Positions 36,231 through 45,095 of a stretch of DNA of 64,000 bases are shown one piece after another. The number at the start of each line of letters is the position of its first letter. Position 1 is the stretch's first letter. The DNA comes from Variovorax sp. dw_308. Its GTDB lineage: Bacteria; Pseudomonadota; Gammaproteobacteria; Burkholderiales; Burkholderiaceae_C. The DNA lies in contig NZ_JAATOM010000016.1 in assembly GCF_019207085.1 (NCBI RefSeq), positions 84,323 to 148,322 on the forward strand, read 5' to 3'. The notes under the pieces are model-generated. The model worked only from the letters and a program-made list of their open reading frames with translations. It was not told where the DNA came from and did not search any database. A program made the translations under genes and the position numbers.

Positions 36231-36500
36231 TCAGTACTTGGTGTCGCGCTTGTCCTGCCGACCCCCTTGCTTCGTCTCGTGCTTGTCCTGCCGGCACTGG
36301 GCGTTGCTCTTCTGGTTTTCGGCCCGGCAGTCGACCTTTTCGGAGCGCGCATCCTGTTTGGCACCCTGGTTCGTGTCCCTGCCTTGCTGGCGCTGCTGCG
36401 ACTGATCGGTGGCCAGGGCGGCTCCCGACAGTGCCAGGAGTCCGGCCGTGGCCAGCATTCCGCCCGTCAGACGCCAGCGTGCGTATCTCGATTCGGCCAT
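36231..36500 (-). CDS. Small exported Gln/Lys/Asp-rich protein (89 aa)
   Basis: I do not recognise a family. The product starts with a basic stretch and a Sec signal (MLATAGLLALSGAALATD). The mature part of about 58 residues is highly polar, rich in Gln, Lys, Asp and Arg with two Cys (VDCRAENQKSNAQCRQDK), and probably disordered or coiled. The start at 36500 has GGAGAA seven bases upstream. It could be an extracytoplasmic stress or metal-binding protein, but nothing in the sequence proves this. The 212 bases upstream, to the carbonic anhydrase gene, hold no gene. Confidence 0.62.
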   Translation of the reverse strand: MAESRYARWRLTGGMLATAGLLALSGAALATDQSQQRQQGRDTNQGAKQDARSEKVDCRAENQKSNAQCRQDKHETKQGGRQDKRDTKY

Positions 36501-36712
36501 ATGCGTTCTCCAATTTGATGGGTTTGAGACGGCGGTCGGCTGTCGCACCAAGCCGCCTTCGTATGCTCGTGCAGGGGGTCGGATGAAAAGTCCTCCTCCA
36601 GCAAGAGTGCGCCCCTATTGCCGGGGTCGCCTCATGGTGGCACCAATCACTGCCGAAGAGAACGAAATTCAGTCGAAGGTCATCATCAATTGGGTTGCAA
36701 ATTGTTCGCACA

Positions 36713-37465
36713 TCACCGCGTCGCTTCGATCGCGCGCCCGTTGAGCGGCTGCGTCGGTCGCGCATTCATCGCATAGTGCTTGCCGAAGGCGGCGATCTCG
36801 CTGCCGGCAATCCTCACCGGTGTCTTCAGCACGAACCAGCGGACATCCTCGCTGCACGGCGGCGTGGTGAGCGATCCCTCGAAGGTGTAGTAGCCCTTGT
36901 TGCCGGGCAGCAGCGCGGTGGCATCGACCATCGCATCGACATCCCGCTCGTGCTCCTTTTCCTTCGGCAGGTTCTTCCAGACAGTGTCGATCAGGGAACT
37001 GGCGCCGCCCTTGTCCAGCAGCACCGCGACCACCGCCAGCTTGCCGTCCGCGCTCTTGTGCACGAGGTGCGCGACCATGGCGTGCGCCTTGCCGCCAATC
37101 TTCTCTTCACTGGGCTTGTGGAAGTGGAATTGCACGAGTTCGTAGCGCGTGCCGCCCACCTCGATCGAACTGCCCGGTGCGTAGTTCACCTGGATCGTGT
37201 GACCGTTGTCGATCACCTTGAGCGGCGATGGCTTGTAGTCGAACCGGATCGCCGGCAAGTCCGCCACCTTGGCGCCGCGGATGTCGATGGGCGACTGGAT
37301 CTTCCCGAGCTTGCAGGTGGCAAACGACGAATCGGCTTCCGCCCACTCCGCAGGTCCGAGGTGTCCGCTGTATGACCAATGCTCATGCTCCGCCTGCACC
37401 CGGGTTGCGGCGCAAAAAAGCGTCATCGCGATAAGAAACGCAGGCACTGCTTTGATGGCATGCAT
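36713..37465 (-). CDS. Alpha-class carbonic anhydrase, periplasmic
   Basis: The 250-residue enzyme interconverts CO2 and bicarbonate in the periplasm. A signal peptide (AVPAFLIAMTLFCAATRVQA) precedes the mature start EHEHWSYSG. The alpha-class zinc ligands are H114 and H116 in QFHFHKPSE and H133 in AHLVHKS. The N-terminal SPIDI and the C-terminal SLTTPPCSE are further class marks, the latter containing the Cys that pairs with C51. GGAAGGAG lies five bases before the ATG at 37465. It stands alone between the small exported gene and an AraC-type regulator on the same strand. Confidence 0.94.
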   Translation of the reverse strand: MHAIKAVPAFLIAMTLFCAATRVQAEHEHWSYSGHLGPAEWAEADSSFATCKLGKIQSPIDIRGAKVADLPAIRFDYKPSPLKVIDNGHTIQVNYAPGSSIEVGGTRYELVQFHFHKPSEEKIGGKAHAMVAHLVHKSADGKLAVVAVLLDKGGASSLIDTVWKNLPKEKEHERDVDAMVDATALLPGNKGYYTFEGSLTTPPCSEDVRWFVLKTPVRIAGSEIAAFGKHYAMNARPTQPLNGRAIEATR

Positions 37466-37607
37466 ATCAACTCCTTCCACGAACGCTGTCCGAAGTCGAA
37501 CCGGGCGACGAAGCATAGGCCTGCGGTGCTGTATGCGGCCTGACTGTCCCTGCTGGCATCCGACCTTCATCCGCTCGCAACCCCTGCCGTCTTCCCGGTT
37601 TCCATTC

Positions 37608-38687
37608 TCAGCGCTGCAGCGCGCGCAGGCGGTCGTAGTAGGCGCGCGCATCCGAACTCGCTGAAAGCAGCCGGGAAGCGACCGGCGCCTGCGCCCGCGC
37701 CTCGCTCGGGCTGTGGCCGAATTGCTGCCGGAAGATGCGGCTGAAGTGGGACGGGTTGACGAAGCCGAACTCTTCGGCGATGCCGACCAGTTGTCGGGCC
37801 GCGTATTCAGGCGCGACGATGGCCGCGTAGATGCGCTTCAGCCTGCGCTCCTTGATGTAGTCAGCGACGCCGCCACGCGTCTCGAACAGGCGATACAGCG
37901 TGCTTCGCGACACCTTGAACCTGCGGCAGATCGTCGAGACCGACAGCGTCGGCTCGCCAAGGGTCGACTCGATCCAGCCGCAGATTTGCTGCATCAGCGC
38001 GTCCTCGATGGCCGGGCGCGCCCGGTCCAGCGTTTCCGGCGTCGCCAGCAGGCTCACGGCGAGGAGGCTCGCGGTCGCGACGGCGACGCCGCGCGCTTCG
38101 TCGACGGTGAGCTCCGCCAGCCGTTCCGACAGGTTCACGAGGTGGCTCACCAGCAACTGCGCGGACGCACCGCGCGGAACGACGCCGTGCAGGTCGATGT
38201 CCCTGGGAAGCACGTCGGCGAAGGCATCGCGCGGCAGGAAGAGAACCATCCCCGGACCGCCCGGCGAGTCGAAGGTCGAGGGGCGCGTCATGTCGGTCAA
38301 GACCGGTTCGCAGGCGGCGAGCACCAGTCGCTTTCCATCGGCGTCGACCCGGGCGCCGGAGCGCTTCAGGTTCATGCGCAGGTGCAGGTGGTTGAACTGG
38401 TCGGCCCGTGCGAGCCGGGCCGTGCGCTTCGAGATCATCGGCGTGTAGTCGCCGGTGGACAGCACGTGAGGCCCGAGATTCCACAGCCGGGTCCGGCTGC
38501 CGAAGTCGCCTTGCGTCACGCCGTCCGGTAGCACCAATTCGTAGGAGGTCGCGGTGCGTTCCTGCCAGAGCTCGAAGCGCTCCCGGGGCGCCAGCAGGCT
38601 GGCGTCGAAAGTGATGGCCGACACGACGCGTGCCGCTTCGCCACCCTGCGAACCGAGCCTGTCCTGGGGCGCCGATCGCTCAATCAT
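37608..38687 (-). CDS. AraC-family transcriptional regulator (FeaR-like sensor domain)
   Basis: The 359-residue protein has a long N-terminal sensor of the kind seen in FeaR-like regulators (APRERFELWQERTATSYELV and FNHLHLRMNLKRSGARVDAD). The C-terminal AraC DNA-binding domain includes STICRRFKVSRSTLYRLFE and then IAEEFGFVNPSHFSRIFRQQ. It is divergent from the carotenoid oxygenase gene, with about 120 bases between them, so it is the prime candidate to control that gene. The inducer is unknown. Confidence 0.88.
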   Translation of the reverse strand: MIERSAPQDRLGSQGGEAARVVSAITFDASLLAPRERFELWQERTATSYELVLPDGVTQGDFGSRTRLWNLGPHVLSTGDYTPMISKRTARLARADQFNHLHLRMNLKRSGARVDADGKRLVLAACEPVLTDMTRPSTFDSPGGPGMVLFLPRDAFADVLPRDIDLHGVVPRGASAQLLVSHLVNLSERLAELTVDEARGVAVATASLLAVSLLATPETLDRARPAIEDALMQQICGWIESTLGEPTLSVSTICRRFKVSRSTLYRLFETRGGVADYIKERRLKRIYAAIVAPEYAARQLVGIAEEFGFVNPSHFSRIFRQQFGHSPSEARAQAPVASRLLSASSDARAYYDRLRALQR

Positions 38688-38810
38688 GAGGGCCGGAGTT
38701 TCCCACCTTTGAATCAGACGGAACAGACATGGGACGCACAGTCAACGACAAGCGAAACGGTGCTTCCTACCATTCCTGAACCAGCAAGTGTTGAAACCCA
38801 GGAGGCCGAA

Positions 38811-40277
38811 ATGATTGGCAAGTTTGACCGTGATCGTCGCGAGTTCCTGTTCAAAGGAGGTGCCATGGCGTTGTCCGTTCCCATCGGTTTGAGCGTGGCC
38901 AGCGCTCATGCATCGGTCGTGCCCGACGACAGGCCGCCCGAGTGGACCAGCCAGAACCCGTTTCTCCAGGGCGCGTTCGCGCCCGTCTTCGACGAACGGG
39001 ACGACATCGACCTGCACATCGAAGGCGAATGGCCCAAGGGCCTGAACGGCGCTTTCATGCGCAACGGCCCGAACCCGGAATTCGAACCCGACGCGCACTA
39101 CGGCTACCCCTTCGACGGGACCGGAATGGTGCACGCGCTGTTCGTGCAGGATGGGCGCGCGCGGTATCGCAATCGATGGGTGAGGACGAAGGAATTCGTG
39201 GAGGAGCGGGCCGCGGGCCATCGCATCTACAACTCGAGCTTTGCCGCGCCACCCCACGCCAACCTGGCCAACACCAACATCGTTCATCACGCCGGGCGCT
39301 ACCTTGCGCTGTACGAGGGCGGCTCGGCCTACCAGCTCGACGGCAACCTCAACACAGTCGGGTCCTTCGATTTCGGCGGCAGGCTGACCGGCAACATGAC
39401 GGCGCATCCCAAGATCGATCCGAGGACACGGGAGTTGCTGTCGATCGAATACGACCTTCACACCGGGGCGATGCTCTATGCGCGCATCTCCGCCGGTGGC
39501 GTGCTCGACCGTGCGGTGCCCTTTCAAGCACCGTGGCCGGCGATGATCCACGACATCGCGATCACGGAGCGCCACGTCATCGCCATCTTCTGCCCCCTGG
39601 TCTTCGACTATTCCCGCAAAGGACCGCCGGCCGACTGGGAACCGCAGCGTGGAACGATGATCGCGCTCGTGCCGCGAGATGCGAAAACGGCCGAGCAGAT
39701 CCAATGGATCAAGGGCCCCGCGTTCTTCAATTGGCACACGGTCAACGCATTCGAGCAGGGCGATCGCATCGAGGTGGTGCTCCCCTGGTACGACGCCTTT
39801 TCCCTCACCGCGCCGTCGAAGCGACTGGAACTGCACCGGCTCGTCATCCACACCAGGACCGGCGCGGTCGAGGATCACGCACTGGACGACCAAGCCTGCG
39901 AGTTCGGGCGAATCAACGAGGCCTACCTGGGGCGGAAGGCTCGCTACGGATACGTCGGCCTGCGCGATCCCCGCCCCGGCGAGCGCTGGCAGTCAGGCGC
40001 CTTCGAATCCATCGCGCGCTATGACCTCACGACGGGCGCCAAGGTCGTGCATCGATTTCCCAAGGGCGTGACCGTCTGCGAGCCGCTGTTCGTGGCCGAC
40101 CCTCATGGCCGTGGCGAAGCCGATGGGTTCATCCTGAGTTTCACGCACGAGGCGGGGAGCGCTCAGGGCAGCTTCGTGGTGCTCGATGCCCGCAATCTCG
40201 ACGCGCCGCCGCTCGCGCGCATCGTGCTTCCGCGCCGGGTGCCTGCCGGCTTGCATGGGTCGTGGGTCAGCAGCTGA
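38811..40277 (+). CDS. Carotenoid cleavage oxygenase family protein with Tat signal
   Basis: The 488-residue protein is a non-haem iron dioxygenase of the carotenoid/lignostilbene oxygenase family, which cleaves alkene double bonds in apocarotenoids or stilbenes. All four iron-binding histidines are in place: H199 (TAHPKID), H247 (MIHDIAI), H309 (NWHTVNA) and H482 (LHGSW). The leader MIGKFDRDRREFLFKGG fits a twin-arginine signal, suggesting export of the folded iron protein, which is unusual for the family. I start at 38811 because GGAGG lies five bases upstream; an ATG at 38709 would give a 522-residue form with an extra polar leader. The divergent AraC gene probably regulates it. Confidence 0.9.
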   Translation: MIGKFDRDRREFLFKGGAMALSVPIGLSVASAHASVVPDDRPPEWTSQNPFLQGAFAPVFDERDDIDLHIEGEWPKGLNGAFMRNGPNPEFEPDAHYGYPFDGTGMVHALFVQDGRARYRNRWVRTKEFVEERAAGHRIYNSSFAAPPHANLANTNIVHHAGRYLALYEGGSAYQLDGNLNTVGSFDFGGRLTGNMTAHPKIDPRTRELLSIEYDLHTGAMLYARISAGGVLDRAVPFQAPWPAMIHDIAITERHVIAIFCPLVFDYSRKGPPADWEPQRGTMIALVPRDAKTAEQIQWIKGPAFFNWHTVNAFEQGDRIEVVLPWYDAFSLTAPSKRLELHRLVIHTRTGAVEDHALDDQACEFGRINEAYLGRKARYGYVGLRDPRPGERWQSGAFESIARYDLTTGAKVVHRFPKGVTVCEPLFVADPHGRGEADGFILSFTHEAGSAQGSFVVLDARNLDAPPLARIVLPRRVPAGLHGSWVSS

Positions 40278-40361
40278 AGCGTGATCGGGATCGCGAGGCA
40301 TGAGTCGAAAGCGCACGAGCATCGTGGCGGGCTTGCAGGCCGTGATGCTCGCACTCCCCCG

Positions 40362-41285
40362 TCATGGCTCCCGGATTCCGAACGCCGGCATGGGACCCGC
40401 GCGGCGGGAAAGCCCGAGGATCTCCCGCGCCTCCATCGGTGTGGCCGGCTCGCCGCCCAGGTCGCGCACGATGCGCACCAGCCGCTCGATCAGCCGCTGG
40501 TTGGTCGCCAGCTCGCCGGCGGCGTAGTACAGGTTGTCCTCCAGTCCGGTGCGCACATGGCCGCCCAGCAGCACCGACTGGATGGCCGCCGGCAACTGGG
40601 CTGCACCGATGCCGCTGACGCCAAGGATCGCGCCGCGCGGGAGCAGGTCGGCCATGAACTGCAACGTCTTCGGCGCATAGGGCATCGCGCCCTGAAAGCC
40701 GCGGTGTGCGTTCAGCACGAGGTTGACGAAAGGCGGCCCGTCGTCGAGCCCTTCGGACAGCAGCGTGCTCACGTCCTGCAGGATGTGGGTCGGGCTGAAG
40801 ACCTCCCACTCCGGCTTGATGCCCCGTACCTTCATTGCTGCGGCCAACTCGCGGTTCTTCGACGGCGGGCTGTTGAACAGGATCTCCCGGCCTTCGAAGC
40901 TGAGGTTGACGGTGGTCGCATCCAGCGTGCACATCTCGGCTCCGGCCTCGATGCCCTTGACGCGCTCGTCCCAGGCGATTTCCCAGCCGTCGCCAGGCAG
41001 CTGCCGCAGCAGATCACCATCGACGCCGCCGCCCGTAGAGTTATTGATCACGATGTCGCTGTGCGCCCGGATGCGGGTGTTGATGTCGCGGTAGATGTCG
41101 GGGTTGCAGGTCGCCTGATCGTCGGGGCGGCGGGCATGGATGGCCGCCACCGACGCGCCGGCGTTCCAGCAATCGATCACGTCGCGCGCAATCTCCCCGG
41201 GCTGCGTCGGCAGGTGCGGGTTCTGCTTCTTGCTGGCCATGCCGCCGGTGGGGGCGATGGTGATGATCACCTTGGGTGTATTCAT
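40362..41285 (-). CDS. BKACE (DUF849) family, beta-keto acid cleavage-type enzyme
   Basis: The 307-residue protein belongs to the family that condenses a beta-keto acid with acetyl-CoA and cleaves it. It opens VIITIAPTGG and has SDIVINNSTGGG, then the LEDN segment (RTGLEDNLYY) whose Glu, here E249, is a metal ligand in the family. Family enzymes bind zinc through an H-x-H pair after the second strand; here the motif reads AIHAR, so only H50 is present and the first His is Ala48. Activity may therefore be altered. It is the last gene of the FAH-VOC-BKACE operon, seven bases after the VOC gene. Confidence 0.88.
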   Translation of the reverse strand: MNTPKVIITIAPTGGMASKKQNPHLPTQPGEIARDVIDCWNAGASVAAIHARRPDDQATCNPDIYRDINTRIRAHSDIVINNSTGGGVDGDLLRQLPGDGWEIAWDERVKGIEAGAEMCTLDATTVNLSFEGREILFNSPPSKNRELAAAMKVRGIKPEWEVFSPTHILQDVSTLLSEGLDDGPPFVNLVLNAHRGFQGAMPYAPKTLQFMADLLPRGAILGVSGIGAAQLPAAIQSVLLGGHVRTGLEDNLYYAAGELATNQRLIERLVRIVRDLGGEPATPMEAREILGLSRRAGPMPAFGIREP

Positions 41286-41292
41286 GCGCGGC

Positions 41293-41892
41293 TCACTGGA
41301 CCACCATGTCCCAGGGCGTGCGCCCGGGTGGCAATGACGGCCGGGCGGTGAGTGCTTCGAGCGGCTCGCCGGCCTCGTAGCGCGCGATCAGATCCTCGGG
41401 ATCGAAGGTCACCCCGATGAAGTTCTGTTCGTAGTTGCCACCGGCGAAGAAGGCCTCCACCTCAGCGGGGAGTTCGAAGACGTCGTACTGCAGTTCCAGC
41501 CGGTTGCCATCCGGGTCCTTGTAGTAGATCGAGATGGTCGGCCCATGGTTGATCGTCCAGAACGGGCGGATACCGAGATCGGCCAGGCGCCGGTAGGTGG
41601 CCAGCAACTGGCCGAGATCGCCGTAGGTGAACGCGATGTGCTCCAGGCCGGCGTGGCGATCGGCCTCGCCGTGCAGCTCGGGCCGGCTGATCAGCCCGAT
41701 GCGGTGATGCTCGTCGTCGTAGGTGAGAAAGCACACCATCTCGTTCTCGAAGGAAGGGCGCGCTTCCAGCACGGTGAGGTACCACGCACGCGAGCGCTGC
41801 AGGTCGCGCGCACGCAGCACGACGTGGGCCAATTGCGTCGGGCGAATCGGATTGGACGAAGCGTCGGGGAGATGGCGGGTCTTGAGGTTCAT
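41293..41892 (-). CDS. VOC-superfamily protein, extradiol dioxygenase-like
   Basis: The 199-residue protein has one visible vicinal-oxygen-chelate module pair (about residues 18-140) with the metal triad H23 (LAHVVLR), H85 (LEHIAF) and E133 (RLELQYD), as in catechol 2,3-dioxygenase-type enzymes. The segment YYKDPDGNRLELQ is diagnostic. A roughly 60-residue tail follows. It is shorter than classical two-domain ring-cleavage enzymes, so it could instead be an isomerase or a small dioxygenase. Its start overlaps the FAH stop codon by four bases (ATGA), so both are expressed together. Confidence 0.85.
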   Translation of the reverse strand: MNLKTRHLPDASSNPIRPTQLAHVVLRARDLQRSRAWYLTVLEARPSFENEMVCFLTYDDEHHRIGLISRPELHGEADRHAGLEHIAFTYGDLGQLLATYRRLADLGIRPFWTINHGPTISIYYKDPDGNRLELQYDVFELPAEVEAFFAGGNYEQNFIGVTFDPEDLIARYEAGEPLEALTARPSLPPGRTPWDMVVQ

Positions 41893-42791
41893 GCTGCGAC
41901 TCCTTGGCGGGTTGGCCTGTTCAGGCGTGCGAGCGGCTCGGCGACGACGCGGTTCTCGATCGCGCCGATGCCTTCGATTTCCACCCGCACCCGGTCGCCG
42001 GGCTGCAGGTAGCGCGGCGGGTGCATCAGCCCGCCCACGCCGGCCGGGCTGCCGGTCGACAGGATGTCGCCCGGCATCAGGGTGAAGGCCGCGGAGAGTT
42101 CCGCCACCATGTCACCGATGCGATGGAGCATCTCGCCGGTATGCCCGTCCTGCCTCAACTCGTCGTTGACCCAGGTGCGCAGGCGCAGCGCGTGCGGATC
42201 CGCGATCTCGTCGCGCGTCACCAGCCAGGGCCCAAGGGGGCCGTGGGTGTCGAAGGACTTGCCCAGCGTGTGGGTCGGCGACCGAAGCTGCCAGTCGCGC
42301 ACGCTCATGTCATTCACGACCACATAGCCCGCGATCACCTGCATCGCATCCTCGGCCACGACGTGGCGGCAGCGCTCGCCGATGACCACGCCCAGCTCCC
42401 CTTCGTAGTCGAACTGGTGGGACGCCTGCGGCAGGTAGACGTCGTCGCAGGGGCCGGCGATGCAGGAGACCTGCTTGTTGAACCAGACCTGGCCGGGGCC
42501 ACGCACCAGGCCAAGCCGTGCGGCCTCTGCCAGGTGCGAGGGGTAGTTTCCTCCCAGGCAAAGGAACTTCTGGGGCGCCTGGATCGGTGCCTCCAGGCGG
42601 ACCTGTGCCAGCGGCAGTCGAGGCGCACCGGTCGCTGCGCGCCGCGCCCATTCCATTCCTTCGGCGCCGCGCTCCAGCAACTCCCGCAGGCTGGAGGGCG
42701 CGCCTTCCTGCGTGGAGAGGTCGCCGATCAGATCGCCGTCGATCACGCCGACGCGCAGTCGGTTTTGATGGGAAAAGGTCGCGAGCTTCAT
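41889..42791 (-). CDS. Fumarylacetoacetate hydrolase (FAH) family protein
   Basis: The 300-residue protein shows the FAH-type metal site E130-x-E132 in FDYEGELGVVIG and D161 in VVNDMSVRDWQ, and the later FDTHGPLGPWLVTRDEI and STGSPAGVG. Family members hydrolyse or decarboxylate beta-diketone acids from ring cleavage. With the VOC protein this suggests a meta-type or gentisate-type aromatic pathway: ring opening, then hydrolysis, then beta-keto acid handling by the BKACE protein. First gene of the operon; the LysR gene is divergent. Exact substrate not deducible. Confidence 0.9.
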   Translation of the reverse strand: MKLATFSHQNRLRVGVIDGDLIGDLSTQEGAPSSLRELLERGAEGMEWARRAATGAPRLPLAQVRLEAPIQAPQKFLCLGGNYPSHLAEAARLGLVRGPGQVWFNKQVSCIAGPCDDVYLPQASHQFDYEGELGVVIGERCRHVVAEDAMQVIAGYVVVNDMSVRDWQLRSPTHTLGKSFDTHGPLGPWLVTRDEIADPHALRLRTWVNDELRQDGHTGEMLHRIGDMVAELSAAFTLMPGDILSTGSPAGVGGLMHPPRYLQPGDRVRVEIEGIGAIENRVVAEPLARLNRPTRQGVAA

Positions 42792-42794
42792 GTT

Positions 42795-42811
42795 GTTACC
42801 CCATGGGTTAC
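42795..42811. promoter_or_regulatory. Short imperfect palindrome just upstream of the FAH operon start
   Basis: GTTACCC and GGGTTAC (42795-42811) form a dyad with 6 of 7 pairs, lying immediately before the FAH start codon in the divergent region shared with the LysR gene. LysR-type sites normally contain T-N11-A; this one does not clearly fit, so it may be accidental. The rest of the 233-base region shows nothing definite. Confidence 0.25.
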
Positions 42812-43024
42812 GAACTCGAGGGTGTTCACGACTGCGCCGCTCAGCCGGGGCTCGATTTGCAGCAGATTCATTTCGTCGTCTCTCTTTGTGATTTAGATGC
42901 CTTGATGATGGTCACGCCAGGGTGTCGCAACAATCCGGCGGGCTCGAACGCAGCGTTCTGAAGATGGAACGAAGCCATGCGACGACGAAGCCCCTACGAT
43001 CACGGGACTGCAGGAGCCACATCC

Positions 43025-43933
43025 ATGGACGATCTCAATGACCTGGCGCTTTTCGCGATGGTCGTGGAGCACAAGGGATTCAGTGCCGCCAGCCGGGAAA
43101 CCGGGATTCCCAAGTCACGCCTGAGCCGACGCATTTCGCGGCTCGAAGAGCGCCTGGGGACGCGCCTTCTGCAGCGCAGTTCCAGGTCGTTGAAGGTGAC
43201 GCCGGTGGGCCTGCTTTTCTACGAGCGCTGCAAGACGATCGTGACGCTGGGCGAATCTGCACACGAGGTCGTGCAGGAGGCACTCGCGCAGCCCCAGGGC
43301 CTGATCCGGGTGAGCTGCCCGATCTCCCTGGCGCAGATCTGGCTGACCTCGCTGCTGCCGGTCTTCATGAACCGCTATCCGAGCGTGCGCGTCGCGCTGA
43401 CCGTCACCAACCGGCGAGTGGACCCGTTGGAGGAGTCGATGGACGTCGTGGTGCGCGTCCGGCGCCCGCCTTTCGACGATTCCAGCCTGGTGGTTCGCCC
43501 GCTCGGCAAGGTGGTCGATGTCCTGGTGGCGAGCCAGGGCCTCCTGGAGAAGCATGGCGAACCGTCCGGCCCGCAGGCGTTGTCGGCCTGGCCGACCCTG
43601 TCACTGCCTGCGGCCGGCGACGTCGCATCCTGGCGCCTGCGCAACGGCAAGGCGGTCGAGGAATTCGTGCACCGGCCCCGGCTGCTGACCGACGACATGA
43701 TGGCGCTCAAGCATGCGGCGACGGATGGCATCGGCATTGCACTGCTGCCCGAGATGCTCTGCGCCAATGAGATTCAGGCTGGCACGCTTCGTGTCGTGCT
43801 GCCGGCGTGGTCCTGCGACACCGGAGAGGTCCAGGCGGTATTCCCGACCCGGCGCGGCATCCTGCCGTCGGTGCGAGCGTTCATCGACTTCCTCGCCGAG
43901 CACCCCGCGGCTGCCAGCCCTCGGGGGCGGTGA
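43025..43933 (+). CDS. LysR-family transcriptional regulator
   Basis: The 302-residue protein has the N-terminal winged helix of LysR regulators (LALFAMVVEHKGFSAASRET, then SRLSRRISRLEERLGTRLLQ, about residues 5-60) and a C-terminal periplasmic-binding-protein-like sensor (RVSCPISLAQIWLTSLLPVF). The ATG at 43025 gives the canonical N-terminus; the longer in-frame start at 42977 adds non-family residues. It is divergent from the FAH-VOC-BKACE operon and most likely activates it in response to a pathway intermediate. Confidence 0.92.
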   Translation: MDDLNDLALFAMVVEHKGFSAASRETGIPKSRLSRRISRLEERLGTRLLQRSSRSLKVTPVGLLFYERCKTIVTLGESAHEVVQEALAQPQGLIRVSCPISLAQIWLTSLLPVFMNRYPSVRVALTVTNRRVDPLEESMDVVVRVRRPPFDDSSLVVRPLGKVVDVLVASQGLLEKHGEPSGPQALSAWPTLSLPAAGDVASWRLRNGKAVEEFVHRPRLLTDDMMALKHAATDGIGIALLPEMLCANEIQAGTLRVVLPAWSCDTGEVQAVFPTRRGILPSVRAFIDFLAEHPAAASPRGR

Positions 43934-44070
43934 TCCATCGCGGAACCTTGGGATGCAATACGTCCGTCGGGCGCAAGCAGCGGACCACAGGTCTCGGCGG
44001 CGCGAGGGAAGTCGAGGTCTGCAACCCGGCGTGAAGGTTGGCGCGATGCGCCCATGGCCAACCTTGCGCC

Positions 44071-45063
44071 CTACGCCTCCTCCGCCGGGATCTTCGCCAG
44101 CTTCACCGCCTTCCCCCAAGCCACATACTGCTGCCGCAGGAAGCCGCCAAACTCCTCCGGCGTGCTGCCTTGTGCCAGCAATCCGTACTTGTCGCACTGC
44201 GCCACGAAATCCGGGTTGGCAATCACCGCGCGCAGGTCGCGCGACAGCCCGGCGAGGACGGACTTCGGCATGCCGGCCGGCGCCACGAAGCCGCCCCATG
44301 GCGAGATGTCGACCAGCGGGTAGCCCGCTTCCGCAATGGTCGGCACTTCGGGCATCACGCTGCTGCGCCGCGGCAGCAGCACGGCCACCGGTCGCGTGCG
44401 ACCGTCCTTGAGCAGCGCGGGCGTCACTGCCGGCGTCGCCCACGAGATCTGGATGCGGCCGCCGATGAGGTCGGTGGTCATCTGGCCTTCGCCCTTGTAC
44501 GGCGAGCGGATCATCTCGACGCCGGCGTTGGCCATCAACTGCTCGGTCGCCATGATCGACGCAGAGTTGCCGCCGCCGTAGGCGTACTTGCCGGGGTTGG
44601 CCTTGACGTGTGCGAGCACGTCAGAGAGGTTCTTGCCCGGGATGCTCTCGTGCACCATCAGGAAGAACGTGAACGTCACGAACGAGGTCAGCGGCGTGAA
44701 GTCTTCGAGCGTGTAGCCCGGCGCACGGCGGATGTGCGGCACGTACGACAGCGCGCTCGATGTCGCGAGGCAGATCGTGTGGCCGTCGGGCTTGCTGCGC
44801 AGCAACTCCTGCAGCGCGAGCGCGCCGTCGGCACCGGCCTTGTTCTCCACCACCACGGGTTGGTGGATGGCTTCCTGGAATTTCACCGCCAACTGGCGTG
44901 CCGCGACGTCGGCGCCACCGCCCGCCGCAAAGGGCACGAGCAGGCGCACCGGCTTGGACGCCCAGTCGGATTGCGCCAGGGCCAGCCCCGACAGGCCCAA
45001 CTGGGCGACGCCGGCCAGCAGGAGGTCGCGCCGGGAAAGGCGCAAGCCGTTGATGTCTCTCAT
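44071..45063 (-). CDS. Bug-family (TctC-like) periplasmic solute receptor
   Basis: The 330-residue receptor begins with a signal of twin-arginine style (RLSRRDLLLAGVAQLGLSGL, cut after ALA). The mature part opens KPVRLLVPFAAGGGADVAAR and contains VVENKAGADGALALQELLRS, the standard Bug signature. Such receptors bind carboxylates for TctAB-type transporters, but none is adjacent, the usual orphan situation in Burkholderiales. It follows the acyl-CoA dehydrogenase by 32 bases and is the last gene of the catabolic operon, suggesting that it binds the substrate of that pathway. Confidence 0.92.
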   Translation of the reverse strand: MRDINGLRLSRRDLLLAGVAQLGLSGLALAQSDWASKPVRLLVPFAAGGGADVAARQLAVKFQEAIHQPVVVENKAGADGALALQELLRSKPDGHTICLATSSALSYVPHIRRAPGYTLEDFTPLTSFVTFTFFLMVHESIPGKNLSDVLAHVKANPGKYAYGGGNSASIMATEQLMANAGVEMIRSPYKGEGQMTTDLIGGRIQISWATPAVTPALLKDGRTRPVAVLLPRRSSVMPEVPTIAEAGYPLVDISPWGGFVAPAGMPKSVLAGLSRDLRAVIANPDFVAQCDKYGLLAQGSTPEEFGGFLRQQYVAWGKAVKLAKIPAEEA

Positions 45064-45095
45064 GTCTCGTCCCGTCTTCTTTGGTGGTGTCGCGG

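Noticed and set aside
35788..36405. A 205-codon plus-strand frame opposite the aspartic protease gene
   Set aside because: The minus-strand frame has a signal peptide and the DTGAT motif; this one has neither a ribosome site nor a recognisable domain.
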